Positions 35,001-47,636 of a stretch of 64,000 bases of DNA are shown here, piece by piece. Location of the stretch: positions 682,001 through 746,000 of the forward strand of contig JAOWBW010000444.1 in the NCBI GenBank assembly GCA_026119855.1. The letters are read 5' to 3'. The DNA is from Campanula takesimana. Taxonomy: Eukaryota > Streptophyta > Magnoliopsida > Asterales > Campanulaceae. Every line of letters begins with the position of its first letter. The stretch's first letter is position 1. The notes under the pieces were generated by a model that made no database searches, was not told where the DNA came from, and saw only the letters and a list, made by a program, of their open reading frames with translations. Made by a program: the position numbers and the translations under genes.

Positions 35001-38000
35001 ATGACTAATAACACTCAATCAATGTCGTTGCGATCGATCCTTGAGAAGGATAAGCTCGAAGAGAATGGTACAAACTTTTATGGATTGGATCCGAAGCATA
35101 AGAATTGTTCTTAGGCAAGAAGATAAGTTGTACATTCTCGATGGGCCTCTCCCTGCTGAACCACCGCCTACTGCCCATAGGGTAGAAAGAGACAATTACA
35201 AGAAACATCGTAATGATTCTAGAGATGTAAGTTGTCTCATGCTTGCTGCTATGTGTTCAAAACTCCAACAAAGTTTGGAACATTTGGAAGCCTATGAGAT
35301 AGGCGTGGAGTTGAGAACCATGTTTCAAGAGCAAGCTAGGCAAGAGAGGTACAAGACCATTATTGCATTCACTACTAGTAAAATGAATGAAGGGCAACAA
35401 GTGAGTCCTCACTTTCTTAAAATGAAAGGTTATGTAGAGCACCTTGAGAAACTTGGCTATCCAATCCCATTGGAGCTAGCCACGGATCTCATTCTTAATT
35501 CATTGCCTAAAAGTTATAATCAGTTTGTGATGAATTATAACATGCATGGAATGGATAAGAATCTCTCTGAGTTGCATGGGATGCTCAAAACTGCAGAGAT
35601 GAAAATTGTGGAGAAAGGTTCTCCCGTGCTCTTGGTTCATGATGGGAAGAAGGCTGGTGCCAAAGGAAAGGGTAAGGCAAAAGTTGTCAAACCCAAAATA
35701 AGCAAGGCAAAGGTTGCCAAGGCTTCTGAGGCAAAACCTGATTCACAAAAGGATGCAATCTGTTTCCATTGTCAAGAAATTGGTTATTGGAAACGTAATT
35801 GCAAGGCTTTCTTGGAAAAGCAAAAGAAGAAGAAGAGCAGCAAGGCTGCGTCGACTTCAGGTATCTATATGATAGATATTCTCCTTTCTACCAATGATTC
35901 TTGGGTATTGGATACCGGATGTGGTTCTCACATTTGTCTAAATGTGCAGGGACTAAAGAATAGGAGACTGCTTAAAGAAGGTGAAGTAGATCTACGTGTG
36001 GGAAATGGAGCAAGAGTTGCTGCATTAGCCGTAGGGACTTATGAAGTCACTTTACCTTCCGGATTAATTCTTGTTTTGAACAATTGTTATTATGTTCCGG
36101 ATTTAAGCAGAAATATTATTTCAATTTCTTGTTTGGATAATGAAGGTTTTAAGTTTCTTATTGAGAATAAGAAATTTTCTATTTATTTAAATGATGTGCT
36201 TTATGGTATTGCTAATTCATTTAATGGCCTTTATATCTTGGATGTCAAGAATGAAAATAATGTCTATCATGTAAATAAGAAATCTAAACCTAATGATGTA
36301 AATCATACTTATTTGTGGCATTGCCGTCTTGGTCATATTAATGAGAAGCGTATCTCAAAACTCCATGGGGACGGACTTTTGGGTTCATGTGACTTAGAGT
36401 CATATGATACTTGTGAGTCGTGTCTTCTTGGAAAAATGACTAAGACACCTTTTACCAAGTTGGGTGAAAGGGCAAGCGACTTATTGGGATTGATACATTC
36501 CGATGTATGCGGACCATTAAGTAGCAATGCTAGGGGAGGATTTCAATACTTCATAACCTTCACTGATGATTATACTAGATTTGGGTATGTTTACCTAATG
36601 AAACATAAAAGTGAAGCATTTGAGATATTTAGAATATTTCAAAATGAAGTAGAAAAACAACTTGGCAAAAGTATAAAGGCACTTCGATCAGATCGAGGTG
36701 GTGAATACTTAAGTCAAGAATTTGATGATCATCTAAAGAATTGTGGAATAGTTTCACAATTGACTCCACCTGGAACACCACAATGGAATGGTGTGTCCGA
36801 GAGGAGGAATCGGACTTTGTTAGACATGGTTCGATCAATGATGAGTCAAGTTGATCTTCCAATATCCTTTTGGGGTTACGCTCTAGAAACCGCTGCTTTC
36901 ACACTAAATCAAGTTCCAACTAAATCGGTTCGAAAGACTCCATATGAGATGTGGAGTGGAAAGAAACCTAGTTTATCTTTCATGAGGATTTGGGGTTGCG
37001 AAGTTTATGTCAAGAGACTTATCTCTGACAAACTAGCACACAAATCTGATAAATGTATTTTCGTGGGATATCCTAAGGAAACTAAAGGATATTACTTTTA
37101 CAACCGAAAGGACAACAAAGTGTTTGTTGCCCGAACTGGTGTCTTTGTAGAGAAAGAGTTTCTCTCCAAAGAAATCAGTGGGAGTAAAATAAATCTTGAA
37201 GAAATTCGAGACCCAGAAAATAACATTGAACCAATAGTGGAACAAGAACAAGAACCACAAGGAGTTGTGGAACCTGTTCAAAATACACAAGCATCTCGCA
37301 GATCTAGTAGGTTACGATCCGAGCCCGAGAGATATGGATTTCTCGTAACGGATAGTAATGAGGTAGAAATCATTGAGAATGATGAACCGTCAACCTACCA
37401 AGAGGCGATGTCTTCTCCTGATTCGGACAAGTGGCTTGGAGCCATGGAATCCGAATTGCAATCCATGCAAGACAATCAAGTTTGGAATTTGATTGATGCG
37501 CCCGAAGGTGTAAAAACCATAGGATGCAAATGGGTCTTCAAGAAGAAGACTGACATGGATGGGAAGGTGCATACTTACAAAGCTAGGCTTGTAGCGAAAG
37601 GTTATAGGCAAGTTCATGGTATTGACTATGATGAGACCTTTTCACCCGTAGCAATGATCAAGTCTATAAGAATTTTGCTTGCCATTGCCGCATATCATGA
37701 CTATGAAATATGGCAGATGGACGTCAAAACCGCTTTCCTGAATGGAAAACTTCAAGAGGATGTGTATATGACACAACCAGAAGGTTTTGAACAAGATTCT
37801 AAGGTATGCAAATTGCAAAGATCCATCTATGGATTGAAGCAAGCTTCTAAGAGTTGGAATCTCCGTTTTGATGAATCGGTCAAAGAGTTTGGTTTCATCA
37901 AGAACGAAGATGAGCCTTGTGTATACAAGAAGATTAGTGGGAGCATAGTGCTATTCCTTATTTTATATGTGGATGACATATTGCTCATTGGAAACGACAT

Positions 38001-38957
38001 TCCTACACTTCAGTCTGTGAAGACTTGGTTAGGAAAGTGCTTCGCAATGAAAGATATGGGTGAAGCCGCATATATTCTTGGCATTAAGATCTATAGAGAT
38101 AGATCAAGGAGGCTACTTGGTTTAAGCCAAAGTACATACATTGACAAGGTCATTAGAAGATTCCGTATGGAAAATTCTAAGAGAGGAACCTTGCCGTGTT
38201 ACATGGAGTTTCTCTAAGCAAGACTCAATGTCCTAAGACAAAAGATGAGCGTGAGAAAATGAATGATGTTCCATATGCTTCGGCAATTGGGTCCATCATG
38301 TATGCCATGATTTGTACTAGGCCGGATGTATCTTATGCTTTGAGCATGACAAGTAGATACCAATCCGACCCTGGCGAAAATCACTGGATAGCCGTAAAAG
38401 CGATTCTTAAGTACTTGAGAAGGACTAAAGACTCGTTTTTGGTCTATGGAGGAATGGAAGATGATCTCGTTGTAAATGCTTACACGGATGCAAGCTTCCA
38501 AACTGACAAAGATGATAGCCGATCGCAATCGGGTTTTGTGTTTATGTTAAATGGTGGAGCTGTAAGCTGGAAGAGTTCCAAGCAAAGTACAACCACTGAT
38601 TCTACAACAGAAGCTGAGTATATTGCTGCATCGGATGCTGCAAAAGAAGCTGTTTGGATTAAGAAGTTCATAACTGAACTTGAAGTGGTTCCTAGCATTG
38701 CTAATCCAATAGACCTTTATTGCGATAATAATGGTGCTATTGCTCAAGCAAAGGAACCAAGAGCACATCAGAAATCCAAACACATACTTAGGCGTTTTCA
38801 TATCATTCGAGAGATCGTTGATAGGGGAGACGTAAATATATGCAGAGTACCTACTGATGACAATGTTGCGGACCCGCTAACAAAGGGACTTCCACAAGCT
38901 AAACATGATGGTCATGTTAGGTCCATGGGTATTAGATACATGGGAGATTGGGCCTAG
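35001..38957 (+). pseudogene. gag-pol: Copia C gag-pol, two frameshifts
   Basis: The ATG at 35001 opens gag. A one-base gain near 35079 shifts the frame, which then stays open from about 35080 to 38217. A one-base loss near 38196 shifts it again, and the last part runs to the TAG at 38955-38957. Domains: gag (UBN2 type); zinc knuckle 35761-35802, in which the usual His is Tyr (CX2CX4YX4C); protease LDTG at about 35908-35919; GAG-pre-integrase (LWHCRLGH); integrase (HSDVCGPL, SDRGGEY, GVSERRNRT); RT with YVDD at 37966-37977; RNase H with ADPLTKG near the end. B keeps His in the knuckle. As read it cannot give a full polyprotein. Confidence 0.94.
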
Positions 38958-38971
38958 GGCAAGTGGGATAT
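38958..38971 (+). promoter_or_regulatory. Copia C polypurine tract
   Basis: The purine-rich stretch GGGCAAGTGGGATAT ends directly at the 3' LTR, immediately after the pol stop. Confidence 0.85.
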
Positions 38972-40478
38972 TGTTGGTAGTGGTGCCCTAGGCACGTTTA
39001 ATAAACGTTGTAATTGTTATCATTTATTTCATATCAATAAAGAGATGTTTTGATTGTTATTGTTGTTCATGTTTACTTATAATAATCTCCGTCCCTAGTA
39101 CTTGTTAAGCACTAGTATAAAGGCTAAATGATCATGGGATGATCATGTTAGATTTATGGGTACTTGTTTGGAACAAGGTACTGGACATGACCCGCTGTAT
39201 GAGATTTATGTCATGGTCTATGTCGTACATATATCTCATATTAGTTATGTCATTTGAATCCTTAGACGTGAAGTTATTATAGTCTTCCACTTGATGAACA
39301 TTGTGTTTGACATATTCAAACGCTACCTTAACACGGTAGTTATAAAGGGTATGATTGGCATAATCGGATTCCCGTAGGGAAGAATAATAAGCTAAATGGA
39401 TTTGTCCCTCCACGGAGAGATGTCAAACTTGGGCCCCTCGAAGGAATGATGTTGATGAAATGTTCGGCCGGACTCAAATGGATTGATTGGATCAATAGCA
39501 TTTGAATTATCAACATATTCGGAATCGAGAAAGTATTGAACAAGACAAGTTGACTGTTTGACCATGACTTATGTTCAATGACATCGTGGACAAAGGGATT
39601 ATGACATATTCTAAAGGAATGCGAACTTGTATCTAGTTATACTATTTGGGTAGGTATGACGGTTTGCTAGAACCTAATCATATCTTATGGAATCATGTTT
39701 GAGCCCATTGCCAACTTAGTATAATCCTAGAGGGTCACACACAATAGAACGAATCTTAAATAAAAGGACTATATTGGCATTTAGGGTCGGAGGACTTCCA
39801 AGGAATTTCTGGAAAAATCTGGGCCTCCTGGTCAACCAAGCGGGCGCTTGTGTTGCACCAGGCGGGCGCCTACTCAAGCCAGAAAGGAACTGGAGTTTCT
39901 GCCTAAACAGGCGGGCGCCTGTGTGGTGCCAGGCGGGCGCCTGGTGCTGCCGACAGGAAAATTCCTAATTCAATTTAGGAAGGTTTTTGGCACAAGATTC
40001 CTATTTGGAATAGGTCTTAATTGTGTATAAAAACCCCAATTCGGCCAGACCATAAAAACAAGTGCTTTTGTGAGTCTCAAAGAGTTTGAGAGAGATTTTT
40101 TTGTTCTAAGATATCATTGATTGAGGAACAAAATAATTCACAAATAAATTCCATATAGTTCTTTATTATATTGTGAAAGTGTGTTTCATAATATTGGTCT
40201 AGCAACCAAGATCAAAGAAGCTCCTTTGATATTCGTTCGAAGTGTGGATACCACTAGAGGGTGAATTTTATCATCTTACAAAGTTCGTGATTTGTTCGTG
40301 ATAAAGCTTCAAGATCTCCACCAAGACCAAAGAGAAAAATTCATAGCCATCAAGGGCTAGGTATTCCTCTATTCATCTTATTGTATTTGATTTAATCATA
40401 TGAACGGATCCATGGTTTTGGGTTTCTTAAAATTTTAAATGCTATATTCCGCTGCGCATGTTACTACGAAACCCAACA
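38972..40478 (+). repeat. Copia C 3' LTR
   Basis: 1507 bp, same length as the 5' LTR with about eight substitutions. TATA box at 40026-40032. Cassette at 39838-39942. Confidence 0.94.
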
Positions 40479-40483
40479 AATAC

Positions 40484-43400
40484 TAGGAACCACTTCAAGT
40501 TCAGTAATGAACTTCTTAATCCAAACACCTTCCTCTGCAGCATCCGATGCAACAATATACTCAGCTTCCATTGTAGAATCAGTGGTTGTACTTTGCTTGG
40601 AACTCTTCCATCTTACAGCTCCACCATTTAACATAAACACAAAGCCCGATTGTGATCGACTGTCATCTCTACCAGTTTGGAAGCTTGCATCTGTGTAAGC
40701 ATTTACCACGAGATCATCTTCCATTCCTCCATTGATCAAAAACGAATCTTTAGTCATTAGCAAGTACTTAAGAATCACTTTTACAGCCATCCAGTGATTT
40801 TCACGGGGGTCAGATTGATATCTACTTATCATGCTCAAAGCATAAGATACATCCGACCTAGTACATATCATGGCATACATGATGGACCCAATTGCCGAAG
40901 CATATGGAACATCATTCATCTTCTCACACTCATCTTTTGTCTTAGGACATTGAGTCTTGCTTAAAAAAACTCCATGTAGCACTGGCAAGGTACCTCTCTT
41001 AGAATTTTCCATGCGGAATCTTCTAATGACCTTGTCAATGTATGTACTTTGGCTTAAACCAATTAGCTTCTTTGATCTATCTCTGTAGATCTTAATGCCA
41101 AGGATATACGCGGCTTCACCCATATCTTTCATTGTGAAACACTTTCCTAACCAAGTCTTTACAGACTGAAGTGTAGGAATGTCGTTTCCAATGAGCAATA
41201 TGTCATCCACATATAAAATAAGGAATAGCACTATGCTCCCACTAATATTTTTGTATACACAAGTTTCATCTTCGTTCTTGATGAAGCCAAACTCTTTGAC
41301 CGATTCATCAAAACGGAGATTCCAACTCCTAGCTTCAATGCATAGATGGATTTCTGCAATTTGCATACTTTAGAACTTTGTTCAAAACCCTCGGGTTGTG
41401 TCATATAGACATCCTCTTGCAAATTCCCATTAAGGACAGCGATTTTGACATCCATTTGCCATATTTCATAGTCATGATATACAGTAATGGCAAGCAAAAT
41501 TCTTATAGAATTGATCATTGCTACGGGTGAAAAGGTTTCATCATAGTCAATACCATGAACTTGCCTATAACCTTTCGCTACAAGTCTAGCTTTGTAAGTA
41601 TGCACCTTCCCATCCATGTCAGTCTTCTTCTTGAAGACATTTGTATCCTATGGTTTTTACACCTTCGGGCGCATCAATCAAGTTCCAAACTTGATTATCT
41701 TGCATGGATTGTAATTCGGATTCCATGGCTCCAAGCCACTTCTTCGAATCAGGAGAAGACATCGCCTCTTGGTAGGTGGTCGGTTCATCATTATCAATGA
41801 TCTCCACCTCATTACTATCCGTTACGAGAAAACCATATCTCTCGGGCTCGGATCGTAACCTACCAGATCTGCGAGTTACTTGTGTATTTTGGACAGGTTC
41901 CACAATTCTTTGTGGTTCTTGTTCTTGTTCCACTATTGGTTCAATGTCATTTTTTGGGTCTCGAATTTCTTCAAGATTTATTTTACTTCCACTGATTTCT
42001 TTGGAGAGAAACTGTTTCTCTAGAAAGACACCAGTATGGGCAACAAACACCTTGTTGTCCTCTCGGTTGTAACAGTAATATCCTCTAGTTTCCTTAGGAT
42101 ATCCCACGAAAATACATTTATCAGATTTGTGTGCTAGCTTGTCAGAGACAAGTCTTTTGACAAAAGCTTCGCAACCCCAAATCCTCATGAAATACAAACA
42201 AGTTTTCTTTCCGCTCCACATTTCATATGGAGTCTTTTGAACCTATTTAGTTGGAACACGATTTAGTGTGAAAGCAACGCTTTCTAGAGCATAACCCCAA
42301 AAGGATAAAGGAAGATCAACTCGACTCATCATTGATCGAACCATGTCCAACAAGGTTCGATTCCTCCTCTCAGACACACCATTCCATTATGGTGTTCCTG
42401 GTGGAGTCAATTGTGAAATTATTCCCCAATTCTTTAGATGATCATCGAATTCATGACTCAAGTATTCTCCACCTCGATCCGATCAAAGTGCCTTAATACT
42501 TTTGCCAAGTTGTTTTTCTACTTCATTTTGAAATATTCTGAATATCTCAAATGCTTCACTTTTATGTTTCATTAGGTAAACATACCCAAATCTACTATAA
42601 TCATCTGTGAATGTTATGAAGTATTGAAATCCTCCCCTAGAATTGCTACTTAATGGCCCGCATACATCAGAATGTATCAACCCCAATAAGTCGCTTGCCC
42701 TTCACCTAGCTTGATAAAAGGTGTCTTAGTCATTTTTCTAACAGGACACGACTCGCAAGTATCATATGACTCAAGATCACATGAACCCAAAAGGCGGTCC
42801 CCATGGAGTTTTGAGATACGCTTCTCATTAACATGACCAAGACGGCAATGCCACAAATAAGTATGATTAACATCATTAGGTTTAGATTTCTTATTTACAT
42901 GATAGACATTGTCATTATTTTCATTCTTGACATCCAAGACATAAAGGCCATTAAATGAATTAGCAATACCATAAAAAGCACATCATTTAAATAAATAAAA
43001 AATCTCTTATTCTCAATAAGAAACTTAAAACCTTCATTATCCAAACAAGAAATTGAAATAAAATTTCTACTTAAATCCGGTACATAATAGCAATTGTTCA
43101 GAACAAGTATTAAACCGGAAGGTAAAGTGACTTCATAAGTTCCTACGGCTAATGCAGCAACTCTTGATCTATTCCCCACTCGTAGGTCCACTTCACCCTC
43201 TTTAAGCAGTTTCCTATTCTTTAGTCCCTGCACATTTAAACAAATGTGAGAACCACATCCGGTATCCAATACCCAAGAATCAGTGGTAGAAAGGAGAATA
43301 TCTATCATATAGATACCTGAAGTCGACGCAGTCCCACTACTCTTCTTCTTCTTTTGCTCTTCCTTAAAAGCCTTGCAATTACGTTTCCAATGACCAATTT

Positions 43401-44172
43401 CTTGACAATGGAAACAAATTGCATCCTTTTGTGAATCGGGTTTTGCCTCTGAAGCCTTGGCAACCTTTGTCTTGCTTATCTTGGGTTTGAAAACTTTCTT
43501 ACCCTTTCCTTTGTCACTAGCCTTCTTCCCATCTTAAACCATGAGCACATGAGAACCTTTCTCCACAATCTTCATCTCCGCAGTTTTAAGCATACCATGC
43601 AACTCAAAGAGATTCTTATCCATTCCATGCATGTTATAATTCATCACAAACTGATTATAACATTTAGGCAATGAATTAAGAATGAGATCCGTGGCTAGCT
43701 CCAATGGGATTGGATAGCCAAGTTTCTCAAGATGCTCTACATAGCCTTTCATTTTAAGCATGTGAGGACTCACTTGTTGCCCTTCACTCATTTTGCAAGA
43801 AGTGAATGCAACAATGGTCTTGTACCTTTCTTGCCTAGCTTGCTCTTGAAACATGGCTCTTAACTCCACGCCTATCTCATAGGCTTCCAAATGTTCCAAA
43901 CTTTGTTGGAGTTTTGAGAACATAGTAGCAATCATGAGACAACTTACATCTCTAGAATCATTACGATGTTTCTTGTAACCGTCTCTTTCTGCCCTAGGGG
44001 CAGTGGCTTCGGGTTCAACGGGAAGAGGCCCATCGAGAATGTACAACTTATCTTCTTGCCTAAGAACGATTCTTAGGCTACGGATCCAATCCATAAAGTT
44101 TGTACCATTCTCTTGAAGCTTATCCTTCTCAAGGATCGATCGCAACGAAATTGATTGAGTGTTAGTAGTCAT
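40484..44172 (-). pseudogene. gag-pol: Copia B gag-pol, N-terminal to RNase H, broken
   Basis: Minus strand, ATG at 44170-44172 (MTTNTQS). Gag is open to a TAA near 43534. The zinc knuckle CX2CX4HX4C (about 43380-43425) is intact, protease LDTG lies near 43260-43270, and integrase and RT follow as short open pieces (42895-43308, 42677-42937, 42483-42686, 41619-42221, 41231-41617) separated by frameshifts and stops. RT and RNase H are open in 40484-41366 with YVDD (about 41205-41215). It ends at VVPSI, where C inserted; the rest of RNase H is at 31668-31918. The many lesions fit an older copy than C. Confidence 0.92.
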
Positions 44173-45161
44173 TATCTACAATTATGCAAAAAAATTCAAA
44201 ATTTAACAAGTATCAATTTCATATAGACATTAATTTAAGCATAACATTTATGTGTCATTAGTTTCTCTATAATTATGAGGATGAGACTTCTTTGAACTTT
44301 GGTTATCATCTCCAAATCAAGACAACAATAAGTGCTGCCGAAACTAAGCCATGAGGCAACCACAATTCCGCACTAATTCAAGAAACTAAGAAAGTAGTCC
44401 ATGTGACCAAAACTAAGCAATAGATGGTCTCGATTAACGTAGGCCAATTGCATCCACAATTCCACATGGATCTTCAATCTTTGAATCAAGAACTTTATTT
44501 CTCAATTTTAGCAATTATGAACTCTTCATAATTCTAACTTCGTTTTATCTTTGAAACTTTGAATGCGATCAAGTTTGGGAAACACAATCTCGATGAACGT
44601 AGATTAGCCATCCAACCTCTGATCCAATCTCAGAATCACAAGATCAAAACAAATAGGAAAATCAAACCCCGAGATCCACACCTAAACCAACTGCCCAATC
44701 CCCGCTCCAGACCAGAAGGTCCGGCCGGGTGTTGTCACTGGTCCGGTCGGACCCGCCTCTGAAAAACTCAGAATTTTCAAGTCCAAAAACCAAACGCCTG
44801 ACCCCCGCTCCAGACCCGATGGTCCGACCGGGTGCCTTCTTTGGTCCGGTCGGACCTACGCTGAAAATCCCAGAATTTTTAAAGTTCGAAAATTTGTCTC
44901 AAAATTGTTTTTCCCCGATTATCAAAACTTTGATCCAATCAGAAATTGATAACCCAAACAATTTTAAATCCAACATAATTTTTATTGCAATTGAATAGTG
45001 CGATTAAAGTTTATTAAAACAGTAAACCACATAAACTCATATAACACATAAACATCATAATCCAATATTCATATCATGCTAGGCACATAAACAAACAATT
45101 TACATAATCACAACATGATCTAGTATTGAAATAATCAACATGAACGGGGCTCTGATACCAC
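44173..45161 (-). other. Copia B leader with GC cassette and primer site
   Basis: About 990 bp. Four GGTCCG-type units start at 44718, 44740, 44821 and 44843 (steps 22, 81, 22), at the position where C's leader carries GGCGC-type units. The inverted primer site lies at 45148-45160. The plus-strand frames at 44559-44998 span the cassette and are not supported. Confidence 0.78.
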
Positions 45162-46625
45162 TGTTGGGTTTCGTAGTAACATGCGCAGTGGAATTAAGCA
45201 TTTAAAATTTTCATGAAACCCAAAGCCATAGATCCGTTCATATGATTATATCAAATACATGCAATATGAATACTAGAATACTAACCCTTGATGCCTTTGA
45301 ATTTCAACCTTTGATCTTGGTGGAGATTTAGAAACTTGATCACGAACACAAAGCTTGAACACGAACTTTAAAGATGATGAGTTTCACCCTCTAGCGGTAT
45401 CCACACCTCGAACGAATATCAAGAGCACTTGATCTTGGTTGCTAGACCAAATCGAGAAACACGTTTTCTCAATTATATTTTGACTATATGGAATATTATT
45501 GTGTTTGTTCTTGTTCTTCAATCTAGGGATTTTTTAGAACAAGAAATAACTCTCAAAAACTCTTTGGAGGCTTGCAAAAACACATGTACTGATTAAGGAC
45601 GAATTAGGGCTGTTTATATACAAGTTAGATCTATTCCAAATAGGTAACTTATGTCTAAACCTGCAAGAAAACGGATTAAGGAAAGTTCCTGCTGAAACCG
45701 ACTGGTCCGGTCAGGTATGGCAAGTGGTCCGACCGGACCTATCTTGGTTCGCCCGGACCTCACCTTTTTCCACTTTTCTTCCTCTAATTTCTTTAAATCC
45801 CCGAATGGTCCTTCTACCTAATATTCTAATGTAGTCCTTTATGATTCGTTCTATTTGTGTATGACCCTCTAGGATTATACTAAGTTGGCAATGGATTCAA
45901 ACATGAAACCATAAGGTATGATTAGGTTCTAGCAAACCGTCATACCTACCCAAATAGTATAACTAGATACAAGTTCGCATTCCTTTAGAATATGTCATAA
46001 TACTTTTGTCCACGATGTCATTGAACACAAGTCATGGTCAACAAGTCAACTTGTCTTTGTTCAATACTTTCTCGATTCCGAATACGTTGATAATCTAAAT
46101 GACATTGATCCAATCAATTCATTTGAGTCCGGCCGAACATTTTCATCAACATCATTCCTACGAGAGGCCCAAGCTTGACATCTCTCCGAAGAGGGACAAA
46201 TCCATTTAGCTTATTATTCTTCCCTACATGAATTCGATTATGCCAATCATACCCTTTATAACTACCCGGTTAAAGGTAGCGTTTGAATATATCAAACATA
46301 ATGTTCATCAAGTGGAAGACCATAATAACTTCATGTCTAAGGATTCAAATGACACAACTAATATGAGATATATACGTATGACATTGACCATGACATAAAT
46401 CTCATAGAGCGGGTCATGTCCAGTACCAAACAAGTACCCATAAATCCAACATGATCATCCCATGATCATTTAGCCTTTATACTAATACCTAACAAGTACT
46501 AGGGATGGAGATTATTATAAGTAAATATGAAGAACAATAATAATCAAAACATCTCTTTATTAATATGAATTAAATGATAACAATTACAACGTTTATTAAA
46601 CGTGCCTAGGGCACCAACACCAACT
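45162..46625 (-). repeat. Copia B 5' LTR (right)
   Basis: 1464 bp, similar to the left LTR but with a shorter cassette (45704-45759) and scattered substitutions. Confidence 0.9.
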
Positions 46626-46667
46626 ATCAGACGCAAGAGATAGCAGATAATAATGAACGCAAATCTT

Positions 46668-46693
46668 ATATATATATATATATATATATATTA
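46668..46693. repeat. (TA)n microsatellite
   Basis: About 12 TA units at the Helitron 5' end. Confidence 0.85.
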
Positions 46694-46799
46694 AAGTTGG
46701 TGAGGAGGGTTGTGGGTTTGACATGTGTACATGTTTTACTAAAAGCTTGAATTTGAAGAAGCCACATCAACATCATCCTAAAATGTAATGACTTTTGAT

Positions 46800-47580
46800 A
46801 TTCTCATTCTTAGCTAATACTATTAGTTAATCATATTAGTAATTATATAAGTTAATTATTACTATTAATAGTATAAGTTAACCATTACTACTAATAGTAT
46901 AAGTTAACTATTACTATTAATAGTATTAGTTAACAATAGTAGTTACTATACAAGTTAAATATTACTATTAATAGTATAAGTTAACCATTACTACTAATAG
47001 TATAAGTTAACTATTAATATTAATAGTATTAGTTAGCAATAGTAGTTATTATACAAGTTAAATATTACTATTAATAGTATTAGTTAACTATAATAGTTAA
47101 TATATTAGTTAACTATTACTATTAATAGTATTAGTTAACTATAATAGTTACTATATAAGTTAATTATTACTTTAGTAGTATTAGTTAACTATAATAGTTC
47201 ATTTATAAGTTAGTTTTTACTATTAATAGTATTAGTTAACTATAATAGGTTATATACATTAACTATTACTATTATTAGTATTAGTTAATTATAATAGTTA
47301 TTATATAAGTTAAATTATTAATTTTTAATATTAATTAATCATAATTGTTAATATAACTATTAACTATTACTATTAATAATATTAGTTTATTATAATAATT
47401 ATAATTAATAATTATTATATAAATTAATCATTGCTATTACTAAATATTAACTATTACTATCAATAATATTATTTAATTATAATAGTAATTATAATAATAG
47501 TAATTATATAGATTAATTATTATTATTATTAATAGTTTAGTTAAAATGATGATTACTATATTAGTTAACTATAGTTAAAA
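46800..47580. repeat. 26-bp AT-rich tandem repeats, some in a ~102-bp higher unit
   Basis: Units around TTAACTATTACTATTAATAG repeat through most of the Helitron, decaying to the right. Many hold the perfect palindromes ACTATTAATAGT and AGTTAACT. A ~102-bp period is visible at the left (TTAACCATTACTAC at about 46879 and 46981). Confidence 0.8.
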
Positions 47581-47636
47581 TATTATTTTTAAGATATAGT
47601 ATTGGTTTCCCGTGCAGAACACGGGTTACCCGCTAG

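Larger units (their letters stand above)
31924..40478 (+). mobile_element. Ty1/copia element C, inserted inverted into sister B
   Basis: 8.6 kb with LTRs of 1507 bp each, differing at about eight positions. Target duplication AATAC (31919-31923, 40479-40483), primer site, long leader, gag-pol and purine tract. It belongs to the same family as B: pol and most of the LTR and leader align closely. It lies in the opposite orientation inside B's RNase H. Confidence 0.95.
30168..46625 (-). mobile_element. Ty1/copia element B, minus strand
   Basis: Target duplication ATCAG (30163-30167, 46626-46630). LTRs are at 30168-31653 and 45162-46625. Inverted primer site GGCTCTGATACCA is at 45148-45160, beside the right LTR, and an inverted purine tract (ATCTCCCACTTTCCC) follows the left LTR at 31654. 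The gag-pol remnant runs right to left and is interrupted by element C at 31924-40478. Without C the element is about 7.9 kb. The last base of the right LTR has changed (CCAACT instead of CCAACA). Several percent LTR divergence makes it older than C. Confidence 0.93.
46664..47636 (+). mobile_element. Non-autonomous Helitron filled with AT-rich tandem repeats
   Basis: The 3' end has the diagnostic hairpin CCCGTGCAGAACACGGG (about 47610-47625) followed by CTAG and a host T (47633-47637). The 5' end is taken as TC at 46664, after an A, running into (TA)n and TATTAAAG. Removing it joins ...ACGCAAA to TCAACAAG without a gap, which fits Helitron insertion between A and T without target duplication. 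No Rep/helicase gene is present. The 3' end is firm; the 5' end is the best fit, not proven. Confidence 0.72.

Noticed and set aside
46800..47580. Regular repeats that could suggest a CRISPR array
   Set aside because: Repeats are contiguous, AT-only and degenerate, without unique spacers, in a plant Helitron.
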